A stretch of DNA of 64,000 nucleotides from Bacteroidales bacterium. Its GTDB lineage: Bacteria; Bacteroidota; Bacteroidia; Bacteroidales; UBA932. The position numbers and the translations under genes are program-made. The notes beneath the pieces are model-generated. The model ran no database searches and had not been told where the DNA came from. It worked only from the letters and a program-made list of their open reading frames with translations. Location of the stretch: the NCBI GenBank assembly GCA_017398335.1, contig JAFQGK010000015.1:1-64000 (forward strand), written 5' to 3'. Below, in pieces: positions 1 to 8,831 of this stretch; within the stretch, counting starts at the first letter, position 1, and the number at the start of each line of letters is the position of its first letter.

Positions 1-195
1 ATGCCAAAGATGAAGACCAACTCCGGTTCAAAAAAGCGTTTCACGCTTACCGGAACGGGAAATGTTAAGAGAAAGCATGCTTTTAAAAGCCACATTCTCA
101 CAAAGAAGACCAAGAAGCAGAAGAGAAATTTGACTCACATCGGACTCGTAGCCAATGTTGACGAGAAGAGAGTCAAAGCTTTGTTGGGTATGTAA
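1..195 (+). CDS. rpmI: 50S ribosomal protein L35 (bL35)
   Basis: A 64-residue, very basic protein with the bL35 pattern: [14 protein letters not shown] at the N-terminus, then an [13 protein letters not shown] segment and a C-terminal KALLGM. The length is normal for the family. It is a structural protein of the large ribosomal subunit. The window opens exactly at its ATG, so its upstream signals and probable partner infC cannot be seen. rplT follows after a 95-nt spacer, the usual rpmI-rplT order. Identification is secure. Confidence 0.97.
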   Translation: MPKMKTNSGSKKRFTLTGTGNVKRKHAFKSHILTKKTKKQKRNLTHIGLVANVDEKRVKALLGM

Positions 196-235
196 TTTTA
201 GGATTACAAAAGTATTATTAAGTTAAACTTGGAAC

Positions 236-269
236 GCAGTCGGAAAGCTCCTGAAAGAAAGGACACTGC
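236..269 (+). promoter_or_regulatory. possible stem-loop in the rpmI-rplT spacer
   Basis: GCAGT (236-240) can pair with ACTGC (265-269) across a purine-rich loop containing CCTGAAAGAAAGG. It sits 21 nt before the rplT start. bL20 and its partners are autoregulated through mRNA structures in other phyla; a similar role here is only inferred, and a 5-bp stem is weak. Confidence 0.25.
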
Positions 270-290
270 CTCCATAAAACAGTTAAATTT

Positions 291-635
291 ATGCCAAGAT
301 CGGTAAATTCAGTTGCCTCAAGGGCACGCCGCAAGAAGATTCTTAAAAAGACCCGCGGCTATTTTCTTTCGAGAAAGAATGTTTGGACGGTAGCAAAGAA
401 CACCTATGAGAAGGGTCTTACTTATGCTTACCGTGACCGTAAGAACAAGAAGCGTTCATTCCGTGCGCTTTGGATCCAGAGAATCAACGCTGCTGCACGT
501 CAGTACGGTATGACTTATTCTCAGTTCATGGGTCGCATTGCTAAGCAGAACATCGGTTTGAATCGTAAGGTTCTTGCAGACCTTGCTATGAACAATCCTC
601 AGGCATTCGAGGCTATCATCAATTCTGTAAAATAG
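291..635 (+). CDS. rplT: 50S ribosomal protein L20 (bL20)
   Basis: A 114-residue basic protein with the canonical bL20 start [25 protein letters not shown], the [14 protein letters not shown] core and the [11 protein letters not shown] helix. Length matches the family (about 115-120). It binds 23S rRNA early in large-subunit assembly. It follows rpmI and precedes lepB by 9 nt, so the three genes are probably co-transcribed. No Shine-Dalgarno sequence is visible before the ATG, which is common in this phylum. Confidence 0.97.
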   Translation: MPRSVNSVASRARRKKILKKTRGYFLSRKNVWTVAKNTYEKGLTYAYRDRKNKKRSFRALWIQRINAAARQYGMTYSQFMGRIAKQNIGLNRKVLADLAMNNPQAFEAIINSVK

Positions 636-644
636 TTTTGGCTG

Positions 645-1988
645 ATGAGCTTGAAGGAGTTATACCACAATAAATGGGTGAGGTTCGGCTTCTGGGCAGT
701 CCTCTACATTGCGTGGGTAATATGGCTCGGAAACTATTGGTGGCTCTTCGGACTCATTCCTATCTTTGACGGACACATCACAGGAAAGGTGAAGTGGATG
801 TTCTGGAAGAAGGAATATAAGGAAGGAGAGAAAAGAAATGCGCTGCTGGACTGGCTTGATGCCATCATCTTCGCCGTCGTGGTAGTGACATTTATCAACA
901 CCTTCTTTTTTCAGGCATTCAAGATTCCTTCATCCTCGATGGAAAGTTCCCTCTACACAGGGGATCACCTTTTTGTAAGCAAACTGGCTTATGGTCCAAG
1001 GATTCCTCAGACTCCTCTGACCATACCTTTCACTCATAATGTCATAGCTGGCAAAGAGTCATATTCTACTCTTATTCAGAATGACTACAGAAGACTGAAG
1101 GGCTTTGGAAAGGTCGAGACAGGAGATTATGTGGTTTTCGGATTCCCGCATGGAGATACCGTGTTGGTCAAGGCTCCGGCAGACGATTACTATATGGTCG
1201 AGAGGACATTGGGCAGAAAATACACGATTGATAATTATGGACCTGTGAAGGTGCGTCCTTCAGATAAGAAGGATCATTATGTCAAGAGATGTGTTGCAAC
1301 GGCCGGTGATACGCTGGAGATAAAGGACGGTCAGGTGTATGTGAATTCAGCAGCTCAGGAAGTATGGCCTGGCGTACAGAATTCCTATACTGTAGTAACC
1401 AACGGACAGAAGATCAATCCTGTCAATTTTGACAAGCTTGGACTGAATGTCGGAGAGTTATGGTATGACCCGTCACTTCCGGGATATCCTGCAATGCCGC
1501 TTACAGCGGAGATGCTGGAAACCGTAAAGACCTATTCCAATGTGGTTTCAGTGAAGCAGAACATAGATTCATATCCACCGGATTATCCGGATTCGGATCT
1601 GACCATCTTCCCGTTCTCGACTGAATACAGATGGACCAGGGATAATTTCGGACCACTATGGATACCATCCAAGGGAGCTACAGTAGAGCTTACAATAGAG
1701 AATCTGCCTCTTTATCAAAGAATCATAACCTCATATGAGGGAAATGAACTTGAAGTAAAGGATGGAATGATTTTCATCAATGGGGAAGCAGCTCATAGCT
1801 ACACTTTCGCGCAGGATTATTATTTTATGATGGGAGACAACAGGCACAATTCCCTCGACTCAAGATACTGGGGATTCGTACCGGAGGATCACATAGTCGG
1901 AAAACCCGCATTGATCTGGCTCTCAATCGATAGGAACAAGGAGTTCCCTAAAAATATCAGATGGCGCAGGTTCTTCAAATTTGTGTAG
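645..1988 (+). CDS. lepB: Signal peptidase I
   Basis: A 447-residue type I signal peptidase that cleaves signal peptides at the outer face of the inner membrane. The N-terminus has hydrophobic segments (about 13-42 and 72-90), followed by the catalytic box IPSSSM with Ser98 as likely nucleophile, the general-base box YVKRC (Lys214) and the GDNRHNSLDSR box (from Gly397). Between the Lys box and the GDN box lies an insertion of about 150 residues, making the protein longer than the roughly 320-residue E. coli enzyme; long forms are common in Bacteroidota. It is 9 nt downstream of rplT. Confidence 0.95.
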   Translation: MSLKELYHNKWVRFGFWAVLYIAWVIWLGNYWWLFGLIPIFDGHITGKVKWMFWKKEYKEGEKRNALLDWLDAIIFAVVVVTFINTFFFQAFKIPSSSMESSLYTGDHLFVSKLAYGPRIPQTPLTIPFTHNVIAGKESYSTLIQNDYRRLKGFGKVETGDYVVFGFPHGDTVLVKAPADDYYMVERTLGRKYTIDNYGPVKVRPSDKKDHYVKRCVATAGDTLEIKDGQVYVNSAAQEVWPGVQNSYTVVTNGQKINPVNFDKLGLNVGELWYDPSLPGYPAMPLTAEMLETVKTYSNVVSVKQNIDSYPPDYPDSDLTIFPFSTEYRWTRDNFGPLWIPSKGATVELTIENLPLYQRIITSYEGNELEVKDGMIFINGEAAHSYTFAQDYYFMMGDNRHNSLDSRYWGFVPEDHIVGKPALIWLSIDRNKEFPKNIRWRRFFKFV

Positions 1989-1993
1989 AATTT

Positions 1994-2024
1994 TTGCAAA
2001 TGCAATTTTTTTATGCGATATTTG
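1994..2024 (+). promoter_or_regulatory. promoter of the rpmB operon
   Basis: TTG at 1994-1996, then 20 nt, then GATATTTG at 2017-2024, one mismatch from the Bacteroidota -7 box TAnnTTTG. The rpmB ATG is 41 nt downstream of the box. Confidence 0.55.
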
Positions 2025-2064
2025 CAGCCCGCTAATAATGAATTAATTAAAAAAGTTATATACA

Positions 2065-2307
2065 ATGGCAAAGGTTTGTCAAGTTACAGGAAGAAAGAGA
2101 ATGGTCGGAAACAACGTTTCCCATTCTAAGAGACGCACAAAGCGTATCTTCGCCCTCAACCTCAAGACCAAGAAGTTCTGGTCAGAGGAGGAGCAGAGAT
2201 TCATCACCCTCAAGGTGTCTTGCAAAGGTATGAGGAACATCGAGAAGAACGGTCTCGACGCTACTATCAAAGACGCTCAGAAGAAAGGATTTATTAACCT
2301 TGTTTAA
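2065..2307 (+). CDS. rpmB: 50S ribosomal protein L28 (bL28)
   Basis: An 80-residue basic protein with the bL28 signature [29 protein letters not shown] near the N-terminus and the [14 protein letters not shown] segment near the C-terminus. Length is normal. It heads a compact ribosomal cluster rpmB-rpmG-DUF4295, with 11 nt to rpmG, that has its own promoter and ends at a strong intrinsic terminator. This three-gene arrangement is typical of Bacteroidota. Confidence 0.97.
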   Translation: MAKVCQVTGRKRMVGNNVSHSKRRTKRIFALNLKTKKFWSEEEQRFITLKVSCKGMRNIEKNGLDATIKDAQKKGFINLV

Positions 2308-2318
2308 TTTTTTGGATT

Positions 2319-2507
2319 ATGGCAAAGAAAGCTAAAGGTAACAGGGTGCAGGTCATCCTTGAGTGCACTGAGCAGAGAGAAAGCGGTGTACCAGGTATCT
2401 CAAGATACATCACTACAAAGAACAAGAAGAACACAACTCAGCGTCTGGAGCGTAAGAAGTATAATCCGTTCCTGAAGAAGGTAACCCTTCATCGCGAGAT
2501 TAAATAA
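2319..2507 (+). CDS. rpmG: 50S ribosomal protein L33 (bL33)
   Basis: A 62-residue protein with the bL33 pattern: a [14 protein letters not shown] strand, [25 protein letters not shown] and the final HREIK. It lacks the CxxC pairs of the zinc-binding form, so it is the zinc-free type of bL33. It is a large-subunit protein near the E-site. It lies between rpmB and the DUF4295 gene in one operon. Confidence 0.97.
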   Translation: MAKKAKGNRVQVILECTEQRESGVPGISRYITTKNKKNTTQRLERKKYNPFLKKVTLHREIK

Positions 2508-2510
2508 TTA

Positions 2511-2516
2511 AGGAGG
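2511..2516 (+). promoter_or_regulatory. Shine-Dalgarno sequence of the DUF4295 gene
   Basis: AGGAGG eight nucleotides before the ATG at 2525. Strong SD sequences are rare in this window, so it is notable and it fixes the start of this short gene. Confidence 0.75.
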
Positions 2517-2524
2517 AAAAGTAA

Positions 2525-2680
2525 ATGGCAAAGAAAGCAGTCGCAACCTTCAAGGCAGGTACACTCAAGAAGATGGTTAAGTGTATCCGTATGGACAAGT
2601 CCGCTAAGACAGGTGCTTATGTATTCACTGAGCAGCTTGTAGAGGAGACTGAAGTAAAGGATTTCTTCGCAAAGAAATAA
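2525..2680 (+). CDS. DUF4295 family small basic protein
   Basis: A 51-residue lysine-rich protein beginning MAKKAVATFKAG and ending in VKDFFAKK. It matches the DUF4295 family, which in Bacteroidota is almost always encoded directly after rpmB and rpmG. The start is supported by AGGAGG eight nucleotides upstream. Its function is not known to me; size, charge and constant linkage to two ribosomal genes suggest a ribosome-associated protein. It is the last gene before the terminator at 2704-2734. Confidence 0.9.
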   Translation: MAKKAVATFKAGTLKKMVKCIRMDKSAKTGAYVFTEQLVEETEVKDFFAKK

Positions 2681-2703
2681 TTCTTTCTTAGTTTGAATGA
2701 ATG

Positions 2704-2734
2704 AGAGGATGACTATCTGGTCATCCTCTTTTTG
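2704..2734 (+). terminator. intrinsic terminator of rpmB-rpmG-DUF4295
   Basis: A 10-bp perfect stem, AGAGGATGAC (2704-2713) with GTCATCCTCT (2720-2729), has a 6-nt loop and is followed by a T-run. Confidence 0.9.
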
Positions 2735-2762
2735 TTTTTGTGCCGGATTATGGTTACATTTG
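2731..2762 (+). promoter_or_regulatory. promoter of ftsY-pheT
   Basis: TTTG at 2731-2734, 20 nt, then TACATTTG at 2755-2762, a full match to TAnnTTTG. The ftsY ATG is 20 nt downstream. The -33 element overlaps the T-run of the preceding terminator. Confidence 0.75.
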
Positions 2763-2781
2763 CAGGTTAAACCGTTAGACT

Positions 2782-3720
2782 ATGGGCATTTTTGATAAAG
2801 GAGTGAAGAAAACCAACCGAGGCTTCTTCGACAGGCTTTCGAGAGCGATTGTCGGCAAGGCTCAGGTGGATGAGGAACTGCTCGATGCTATCGAGGAGGC
2901 CTTGCTTGCTACTGATATGGGAGTCGATACCACAATGAAGATTATCGAGAATCTGGAGGAAAGGGTCAGCAGGGACAAATATGTATCTATAGATGAACTT
3001 ATCGACATACTTCGGGACGAAATAGCAGAGTTGCTTAATGTGAAGGAGGACGAAGAGTCCGATGACCAGGTGGTCCCTTTTGACTTCTCAAAAAAGCCAT
3101 ATGTCATTATGGTTGTCGGAGTGAACGGAGTAGGCAAGACAACAACAATAGGAAAGCTTGCAAGCAATCTGAGGGCCCAGGGCAAGAAGGTCGTGCTTGG
3201 TGCAGCAGATACATTCCGTGCCGCTGCAGTCGATCAGCTGACCATATGGGCGGAGCGTGCAGGAGTAGATATCGTTAAGCAGGCCATGGGTTCGGATCCT
3301 GCGTCTGTGGCTTTCGATACTGTGAAGTCTGCAGTTGCCAAGGATGCAGATGTTGTCATAATAGATACTGCAGGACGTCTCCATAACAGGATAGACCTGA
3401 TGAATGAGCTTACCAAGATACGTAATGTGATGAGAAAGGTGATTCCTGATGCTCCTCATGAGGTTCTTCTGGTTCTTGATGCATCTACTGGTCAGAATGC
3501 CTTCCAGCAGGCGAAGGAATTCTCAAGGGCGACCGATATAACCGCCCTTGCCATTACCAAACTGGATGGAACGGCTAAAGGCGGAGTGGTGATCGGAATC
3601 GTCGACCAGTTCCGTGTTCCGGTAAAATTTGTCGGTATAGGAGAAGGAATAGATGACCTGAAGGTCTTCAACAAGCGCGAATTCGTCGCTTCGCTCTTCT
3701 CTAAGGATGATTTAGTATAA
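2782..3720 (+). CDS. ftsY: Signal recognition particle receptor FtsY
   Basis: A 312-residue SRP-type GTPase. The NG domain shows the P-loop GVNGVGKTTTIGKLAS (about 112-127), DTFRAAAVDQL, the DTAGR box, TKLDGTAKGG and the closing GVGEGIDDL-type motif (here GIGEGIDDLKVFN). An N-terminal helical bundle precedes it, but the long acidic A domain of the E. coli protein is absent, a short form found in many bacteria. It docks ribosome-SRP complexes at the inner membrane. It has its own promoter, and pheT follows after 12 nt. Confidence 0.96.
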   Translation: MGIFDKGVKKTNRGFFDRLSRAIVGKAQVDEELLDAIEEALLATDMGVDTTMKIIENLEERVSRDKYVSIDELIDILRDEIAELLNVKEDEESDDQVVPFDFSKKPYVIMVVGVNGVGKTTTIGKLASNLRAQGKKVVLGAADTFRAAAVDQLTIWAERAGVDIVKQAMGSDPASVAFDTVKSAVAKDADVVIIDTAGRLHNRIDLMNELTKIRNVMRKVIPDAPHEVLLVLDASTGQNAFQQAKEFSRATDITALAITKLDGTAKGGVVIGIVDQFRVPVKFVGIGEGIDDLKVFNKREFVASLFSKDDLV

Positions 3721-3732
3721 AAGTTAATATAT

Positions 3733-6174
3733 ATGAAGATTTCGTACAATTGGCTCAAGGATTACCTTGAGTGTGACCTTACTCCGGAAGCAGTTGCAGA
3801 GGCTCTGACTTCCATTGGCCTTGAAGTGGATTCACTGGAACAGGTAGAGGAGATTCCGGGAGGACTTGCAGGAGTCATCGTGGCTGAAGTCGTGGAGTGC
3901 GTAGAGCATCCGGACTCGGACCACCTTCACATAACAAAGTTGAATACAGGTACGCCTGAGCTGCTTCAGGTAGTATGCGGAGCCCCTAATGTCGCTGCAG
4001 GTCAGAAGGTCCTTCTGGCAACAGTAGGTACAGTTCTCGGAGAGGATTTCAAGATCAAGAAGTCGAAGATCCGTGGAGTAGAGTCTTTCGGAATGATATG
4101 CGCAGAGGATGAGCTTGGAATCGGTGAGTCTCATGACGGCATCATGGTTCTTGAACCGGATGCTGTTGTCGGAACCCCGGCAAAGGATTATCTCGGTCTC
4201 GCGACAGATGCTATCATCGAGATAGGACTTACAGCCAATCGTGTGGACGCAGCTTCGCACATCGGTGTTGCCCGTGACCTGTATGCTTATCTGAAGCATA
4301 ATGGTATCCCTTGCAGCCTCAATATCCCTGACGTTTCGGCATTCACCGAAGGTGAAGGAGATGCTATCCCTGTCGAGGTTACTGCAGTTGATGGCGCTCC
4401 AAGATATACAGGTACCACTATCAAGGGTGTAAAGGTCGCTCCGTCTCCAGACTGGCTTCAGAAGAAACTTCTTGCGGTAGGCCTCAGACCTATCAATAAT
4501 ATCGTGGATATCACCAACTTCGTACTTCATGAGATCGGCCAGCCTCTTCATGCCTTTGATGCAGCAATGATCAAGGGTGGCAAGGTAGTCGTAAGAAGGG
4601 CTGAGGAAGGTGAGAAATTCGTTACTCTTGATGGCGTAGAGCGTACTCTCAGCGCATCAGACCTTATGATTGCCAATGCAGAGAAATCCATGTGCCTTGC
4701 CGGAGTATTCGGCGGCGAAGAATCAGGTGTTACAGATTCTACAGTAGATGTATTCCTCGAGAGCGCATATTTCAATCCTGTATCCATCAGAAAAAGCTCG
4801 AAAAGGCACACTCTCAAGACAGATGCTTCATTCCGTTATGAACGTGGAGCAGATCCGCTTGTAGTCGAGTATGCTGCAAGACGTGCTGCACTTCTTATCC
4901 AGGAACTTGCAGGTGGCGAAATCGTAGGAAAGGTCCAGGAGTTCTATCCGGAGAAGATAGAGAAGAAAGTTGTCGATCTTGATTATGACCGTATCGAGGC
5001 GTTTGTAGGAAAGAAGATTGGTCATAATGTCATTGAAGGCATACTTGAGTCACTTGCGTATGAGTTTTTGGAAAAGACGGAGTCGGGAGCTAAAGTGGCA
5101 GTCCCTTCATATATGATCGATGTATACAGAGAGTGTGACGTCGTCGAGGAAATTCTCCGTATATATGGATATAACAACATTGAGTTGCCGCAGGCAATGC
5201 GTATGTCAGTGAATGCACCTCAGAAACCTGAGCCTGAGCAGGTAAGGACTACAATATCAGATTTCCTGGCAGCCAATGGCTTCGTCGAGACAATGAATAA
5301 TTCGCTTACAAAGTCTGAATACTATTCTAAGCTCAAGACTTTCCCTGAGGAAAAGTGCGTCAGGATAATGAATCCGCTCAGTTCTGACCTTAATGTCATG
5401 AGACAGACTCTCCTTCTGAATGGACTTGAGGTCGTGGCCTACAATATCAACAGACAGATAACAAATATCAGGACATTCGAGTACGGATCGGTTTATTCTT
5501 TCAATCCGGAAATGGATGGCAAGACTCTCGATTCTTACGAAGAGCACACATGTTATGCTATGTTCATCAGCGGTCAGCCGGACAAATCATGGAGAGTCGA
5601 TCCGGGCAAGGGTAATTATTTCCAGCTCAAGGGATATCTGGAACTTCTTCTGAAGCGTTTCGGATGTGATATCTACTCTCTTGAGACTGAGGCAGCACCA
5701 GCTGATCTTTTCTCTGAAGGACTCGCATATAACCTTCCTGGCTCTCACCAGCCGCTGGCTGTGATGGGAACAATTGCACCGGCAAGACTCAAGCAGTTCG
5801 GTATCAAACAGCCGGTGTTTGCCGCTGAGATCAGCTGGCCTGCATTGTTCGAACTTGTAAAGAGAAACAAGATACGCTATAAGGAGCTTCCTAAGTTCCC
5901 GGAAGTAAGACGTGATCTCGCTCTTCTGCTTGATGAGTCTGTTTCATATGCAGATCTCAGAAAGAGTGCTCTCAGAGTAGGAAAGAAACTGCTTAAGCAG
6001 GTCAGCCTCTTTGACGTGTACAGAGGAGATAAGATTGCGGAAGGCAAGAAACAGTATGCTCTAAGTTTCGTGCTTCAGGATCTTGAGAAGACCCTTACAG
6101 ACAATGATGTGGAACGCGTAATGGGCAAGCTCCTGTCGACGTTCCAGAATGAATTCGGCGCAGTACTGAGATAA
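3733..6174 (+). CDS. pheT: Phenylalanyl-tRNA synthetase beta subunit
   Basis: An 813-residue protein of normal length for bacterial PheT. In order: the tRNA-binding OB fold (about 40-150, with EHPDSDHLHITKLN), the B3/B4 editing region (about 215-375, with DITNFVLHEIGQPLHAFDA), the B5 domain (about 405-475), the core catalytic-like domain with the pattern NPLSSDLNVMRQTLL, and the C-terminal FDX-ACB anticodon-binding domain (KFPEVRRDLALLLD). It pairs with PheS, which is not encoded in this window. It lies between ftsY and the DUF4296 gene, 2 nt before the latter. Confidence 0.97.
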   Translation: MKISYNWLKDYLECDLTPEAVAEALTSIGLEVDSLEQVEEIPGGLAGVIVAEVVECVEHPDSDHLHITKLNTGTPELLQVVCGAPNVAAGQKVLLATVGTVLGEDFKIKKSKIRGVESFGMICAEDELGIGESHDGIMVLEPDAVVGTPAKDYLGLATDAIIEIGLTANRVDAASHIGVARDLYAYLKHNGIPCSLNIPDVSAFTEGEGDAIPVEVTAVDGAPRYTGTTIKGVKVAPSPDWLQKKLLAVGLRPINNIVDITNFVLHEIGQPLHAFDAAMIKGGKVVVRRAEEGEKFVTLDGVERTLSASDLMIANAEKSMCLAGVFGGEESGVTDSTVDVFLESAYFNPVSIRKSSKRHTLKTDASFRYERGADPLVVEYAARRAALLIQELAGGEIVGKVQEFYPEKIEKKVVDLDYDRIEAFVGKKIGHNVIEGILESLAYEFLEKTESGAKVAVPSYMIDVYRECDVVEEILRIYGYNNIELPQAMRMSVNAPQKPEPEQVRTTISDFLAANGFVETMNNSLTKSEYYSKLKTFPEEKCVRIMNPLSSDLNVMRQTLLLNGLEVVAYNINRQITNIRTFEYGSVYSFNPEMDGKTLDSYEEHTCYAMFISGQPDKSWRVDPGKGNYFQLKGYLELLLKRFGCDIYSLETEAAPADLFSEGLAYNLPGSHQPLAVMGTIAPARLKQFGIKQPVFAAEISWPALFELVKRNKIRYKELPKFPEVRRDLALLLDESVSYADLRKSALRVGKKLLKQVSLFDVYRGDKIAEGKKQYALSFVLQDLEKTLTDNDVERVMGKLLSTFQNEFGAVLR

Positions 6175-6176
6175 CC

Positions 6177-6875
6177 ATGAAGAGGATATTTCTGCATATA
6201 CCGGCTGTTCTGGCAGCTCTGCTTTTATGCTTTGCCTGCTCGGATGACGAATCGAAAGTCATCTCGAGGGGCAAGATGGCGAAGATATATGCAGAGATGC
6301 TTGTGATGGACCAGTGGGCGGTTTCTGATTCCAGACTCAGACAGAAAGCTGATACTTCCCTCATTTATGAACCTATTTTTGAAAAATATGGTTATGATGG
6401 TGAGGACTACAGGGCTAGTGTCGAGTATTATATGAATGATCCTGAGAGATTTTCCAGAATCCTGCGCGAGTCAGCAGATATTCTGGATGCGCGCATCGAG
6501 GAACTTAAGAACCTCAAACAGGATTTGATGAGGCAGGAGAAGATCAATCGCCTGATTACTGATTTCGAAATATCGGATTTTTATCCATATCTCTCGTCTG
6601 AACCGTATGTGCATTATTATGACAGCCTTGCTGTTGAGCTTGATACGCTCTCTACATATCGCCTTGTGTCTATAGAAAGGGCTGATACGTTATACGATTG
6701 CCTGCGTATGATCGTGCAGACGGATACACTGAAAAATGTAGTTAAGGAGGAAGATGCTCAGAAGGACAGCGTAGCTGTTGAAAAGCCTGTAAGGCAGGAT
6801 GTCCTTAGAGAGGATATTCTGGGAATGCCAACCTTGGTCAAGCATAGTGAATTGAATTCATTGAGAAGAAAGTAA
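6177..6875 (+). CDS. DUF4296 lipoprotein
   Basis: A 232-residue protein with a lipoprotein signal peptide (lipobox LLLCFAC, Cys near residue 21) followed by a helical region. The pattern VISRGKMAKIYAEMLVMDQW and the later EPIFEKYGYDGEDYRASVEYYMNDPERF segment match DUF4296, a Bacteroidota family of unknown function often encoded beside housekeeping genes. A predicted coiled-coil (ILDARIEELKNLKQDL) follows. It is probably anchored in the cell envelope. The 2-nt gap to pheT suggests co-transcription. Confidence 0.85.
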   Translation: MKRIFLHIPAVLAALLLCFACSDDESKVISRGKMAKIYAEMLVMDQWAVSDSRLRQKADTSLIYEPIFEKYGYDGEDYRASVEYYMNDPERFSRILRESADILDARIEELKNLKQDLMRQEKINRLITDFEISDFYPYLSSEPYVHYYDSLAVELDTLSTYRLVSIERADTLYDCLRMIVQTDTLKNVVKEEDAQKDSVAVEKPVRQDVLREDILGMPTLVKHSELNSLRRK

Positions 6876-6880
6876 GCAGT

Positions 6881-8068
6881 ATGGATATTAGAAGGATAGC
6901 GGCTTCATTCGTATATACTCTGGATGCTCAGGAACCTATAAGGAATGGATTCGTCGAATATGATGCGTCTGATGGCCGCATCGTCAAAGTAGGAGAGTGT
7001 GAGCCGGATGAGGAAGTGGCCCAGGGTGCTGTCGTTCCGGGCTTTGTCAATTCACATTGTCATATAGAACTTTCCCATCTGCACAGGAAGTTCCGCAAAG
7101 GTACGGGAATGGCCGGTTTCATTGACCAGATCAATGCCCTCAGGGATTGGGCCGGATCCGATGTGAAGGCACGTCTTACCAAGGAATGGATGGACAAAAT
7201 GTGGAATGATGGTGTTTCGGCTATGGCGGATATCAGTAATGATGACTCGTCATTCAATGTGAAGGCTTCACATAGGCTTTATACAAGAACATTCCTTGAA
7301 GTGTTCGGGAGTGAACCGGAAATGTGTGAGGGAGTCATGTCGGATGTGATGAGCCTGAAAGAAGTGGCTGACGAAGCTGGCATAGATGCAGCTCCGACAC
7401 CGCATTCATGCTATACAATGAGTCCTCAGCTGCTTTCGGCATCTGCAGCAGCAGGTCTGGAGTCAGGTTTTCTTTCATATCATTCTCAGGAAAGTCAGGA
7501 AGAGGAAGACCTGTTGATCAATGGCTCAGGTGCTATGTATGAGAACAGAAAGCGTTCGGGAATGAGTACCCCTCCGGTTACAGGGGAGTCTTCTTTGAAA
7601 TATTTCATCGGAAGGCTTGCAGCAGTAAAGGCCGCTCCATATGATGAACATATACTTCTGGTGCATAATGTATGTCTTAGTCAGGATGACATCGATGCAG
7701 CCTTGAAAGTCATGAATAATGTGTATTGGGCGCTGTGCCCTCTCTCCAATATATTCATTCATAATGCATTGCCGCCGGTCCCTCTTATGAGGAAGAACGG
7801 CCTTGCAATCACAGTCGGAACAGATTCCTTGTCAAGTAATGACGATCTGGACATGGTGAAGGAACTGGTGTGCCTCCATACCAATTTCCCTGAAGTACCG
7901 ATGAATGAACTGCTTGTGTGGGCATGTCTGAATGGAGCGCGCTTCCTTTCGAAGGAATCATCGTTGGGAAGCTTGACTCCTGGCAAGACTCCGGGCATTG
8001 TATTTGTCTCGGATGTAGATGAATCAGGAGCCTTCACAGCAGCAAGCCGCTCAGAAAGAATAGCATAG
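6881..8068 (+). CDS. Amidohydrolase family protein (SsnA/TrzA-like)
   Basis: A 395-residue metal-dependent hydrolase of the cytosine deaminase/chlorohydrolase type. Metal-site motifs are visible: HCHIELSHL after GFVNS (about 50-65), a later HSQES (about 207), HNV (about 263) and GTDSLSSND (about 314), with the C-terminal barrel-closing GSLTPGKTPGIV. The substrate cannot be told from sequence; deamination of a purine-, pterin- or guanidine-like compound is plausible. It is cytoplasmic and lies 5 nt after the DUF4296 gene and 2 nt before a radical-SAM gene. Confidence 0.82.
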   Translation: MDIRRIAASFVYTLDAQEPIRNGFVEYDASDGRIVKVGECEPDEEVAQGAVVPGFVNSHCHIELSHLHRKFRKGTGMAGFIDQINALRDWAGSDVKARLTKEWMDKMWNDGVSAMADISNDDSSFNVKASHRLYTRTFLEVFGSEPEMCEGVMSDVMSLKEVADEAGIDAAPTPHSCYTMSPQLLSASAAAGLESGFLSYHSQESQEEEDLLINGSGAMYENRKRSGMSTPPVTGESSLKYFIGRLAAVKAAPYDEHILLVHNVCLSQDDIDAALKVMNNVYWALCPLSNIFIHNALPPVPLMRKNGLAITVGTDSLSSNDDLDMVKELVCLHTNFPEVPMNELLVWACLNGARFLSKESSLGSLTPGKTPGIVFVSDVDESGAFTAASRSERIA

Positions 8069-8070
8069 GT

Positions 8071-8829
8071 ATGCTCCATTTCGATGACATAGTGTTCGGG
8101 CCGATAACGAGCCGTCGTCTGGGTTCGTCTCTTGGGGTCAATATCCTGCCCTCAAAAGGCAAACTATGTAATTTCGACTGCGTATATTGTGAATGTGGTT
8201 GGAATAAGGATGGTGTGTCAGACAGGAGATTTCCGTCACTTGATGAAGTGGAGGCAGCTTTCGAAGCACGGATCCCTCATCTTGCGGCTGAGGGCGTGAA
8301 TGTGGATTCCATCACTTTTTCAGGTAACGGAGAACCTACATTGAACCCGTCTTTTCCTGAAATCATAGACCTGGTGTTGAGATACAGGGACAGATATTAT
8401 CCTTCTGCAAAGATCTCGGTACTGTCCAATGCAACCATGCTGGACAGGGCTGATGTTTTCAATGCTTTGAGGAAAGTTGATAATCCGATACTGAAGATTG
8501 ATGCTTCATCGGATCAGCTTATATCCCTTATCAACAGACCGCAGGGGGCATACAGACTTGAAAGAGTGTTGGAAAATCTGGTGAGAATGGAGGGCAGATT
8601 CATTCTACAGACAATGTTTCTCCGTTCACCGGAATTTGACACGGCTGATTCCCGGTCGCTGGAGGATTGGAGAGAAATCGTGAGACGATTGAAGCCGCGG
8701 GAAGTCATGGTCTATACCATTGACCGCGAGACTCCGGATAAGAGTCTGGGTAAGTACAGTGTCGAGGAAATGGCGGAGTTTGTCCGGCCTTTGGTGGACG
8801 AGGGCTTTAATGTACAGATAAGAGGTTAG
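8071..8829 (+). CDS. Radical SAM protein (COG0731-like)
   Basis: A 252-residue radical-SAM enzyme. The cluster motif CNFDCVYC (Cys33, Cys37, Cys40) follows GVNILPSKGK, and FSGNGEPTLNP is the GGE-like SAM-binding element. The overall pattern (GPITSRRLGSSLG at the start) is that of COG0731 Fe-S oxidoreductases, related to the wyosine-synthesis protein TYW1 but without its flavodoxin part. The bacterial function is not established. It sits between an amidohydrolase and dtd with gaps of 2 nt each. Confidence 0.85.
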   Translation: MLHFDDIVFGPITSRRLGSSLGVNILPSKGKLCNFDCVYCECGWNKDGVSDRRFPSLDEVEAAFEARIPHLAAEGVNVDSITFSGNGEPTLNPSFPEIIDLVLRYRDRYYPSAKISVLSNATMLDRADVFNALRKVDNPILKIDASSDQLISLINRPQGAYRLERVLENLVRMEGRFILQTMFLRSPEFDTADSRSLEDWREIVRRLKPREVMVYTIDRETPDKSLGKYSVEEMAEFVRPLVDEGFNVQIRG

Positions 8830-8831
8830 GA

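Noticed and set aside
3832-4551. A 239-codon minus-strand ORF inside pheT
   Set aside because: Antisense shadow of a well-supported gene; its translation shows no domain.
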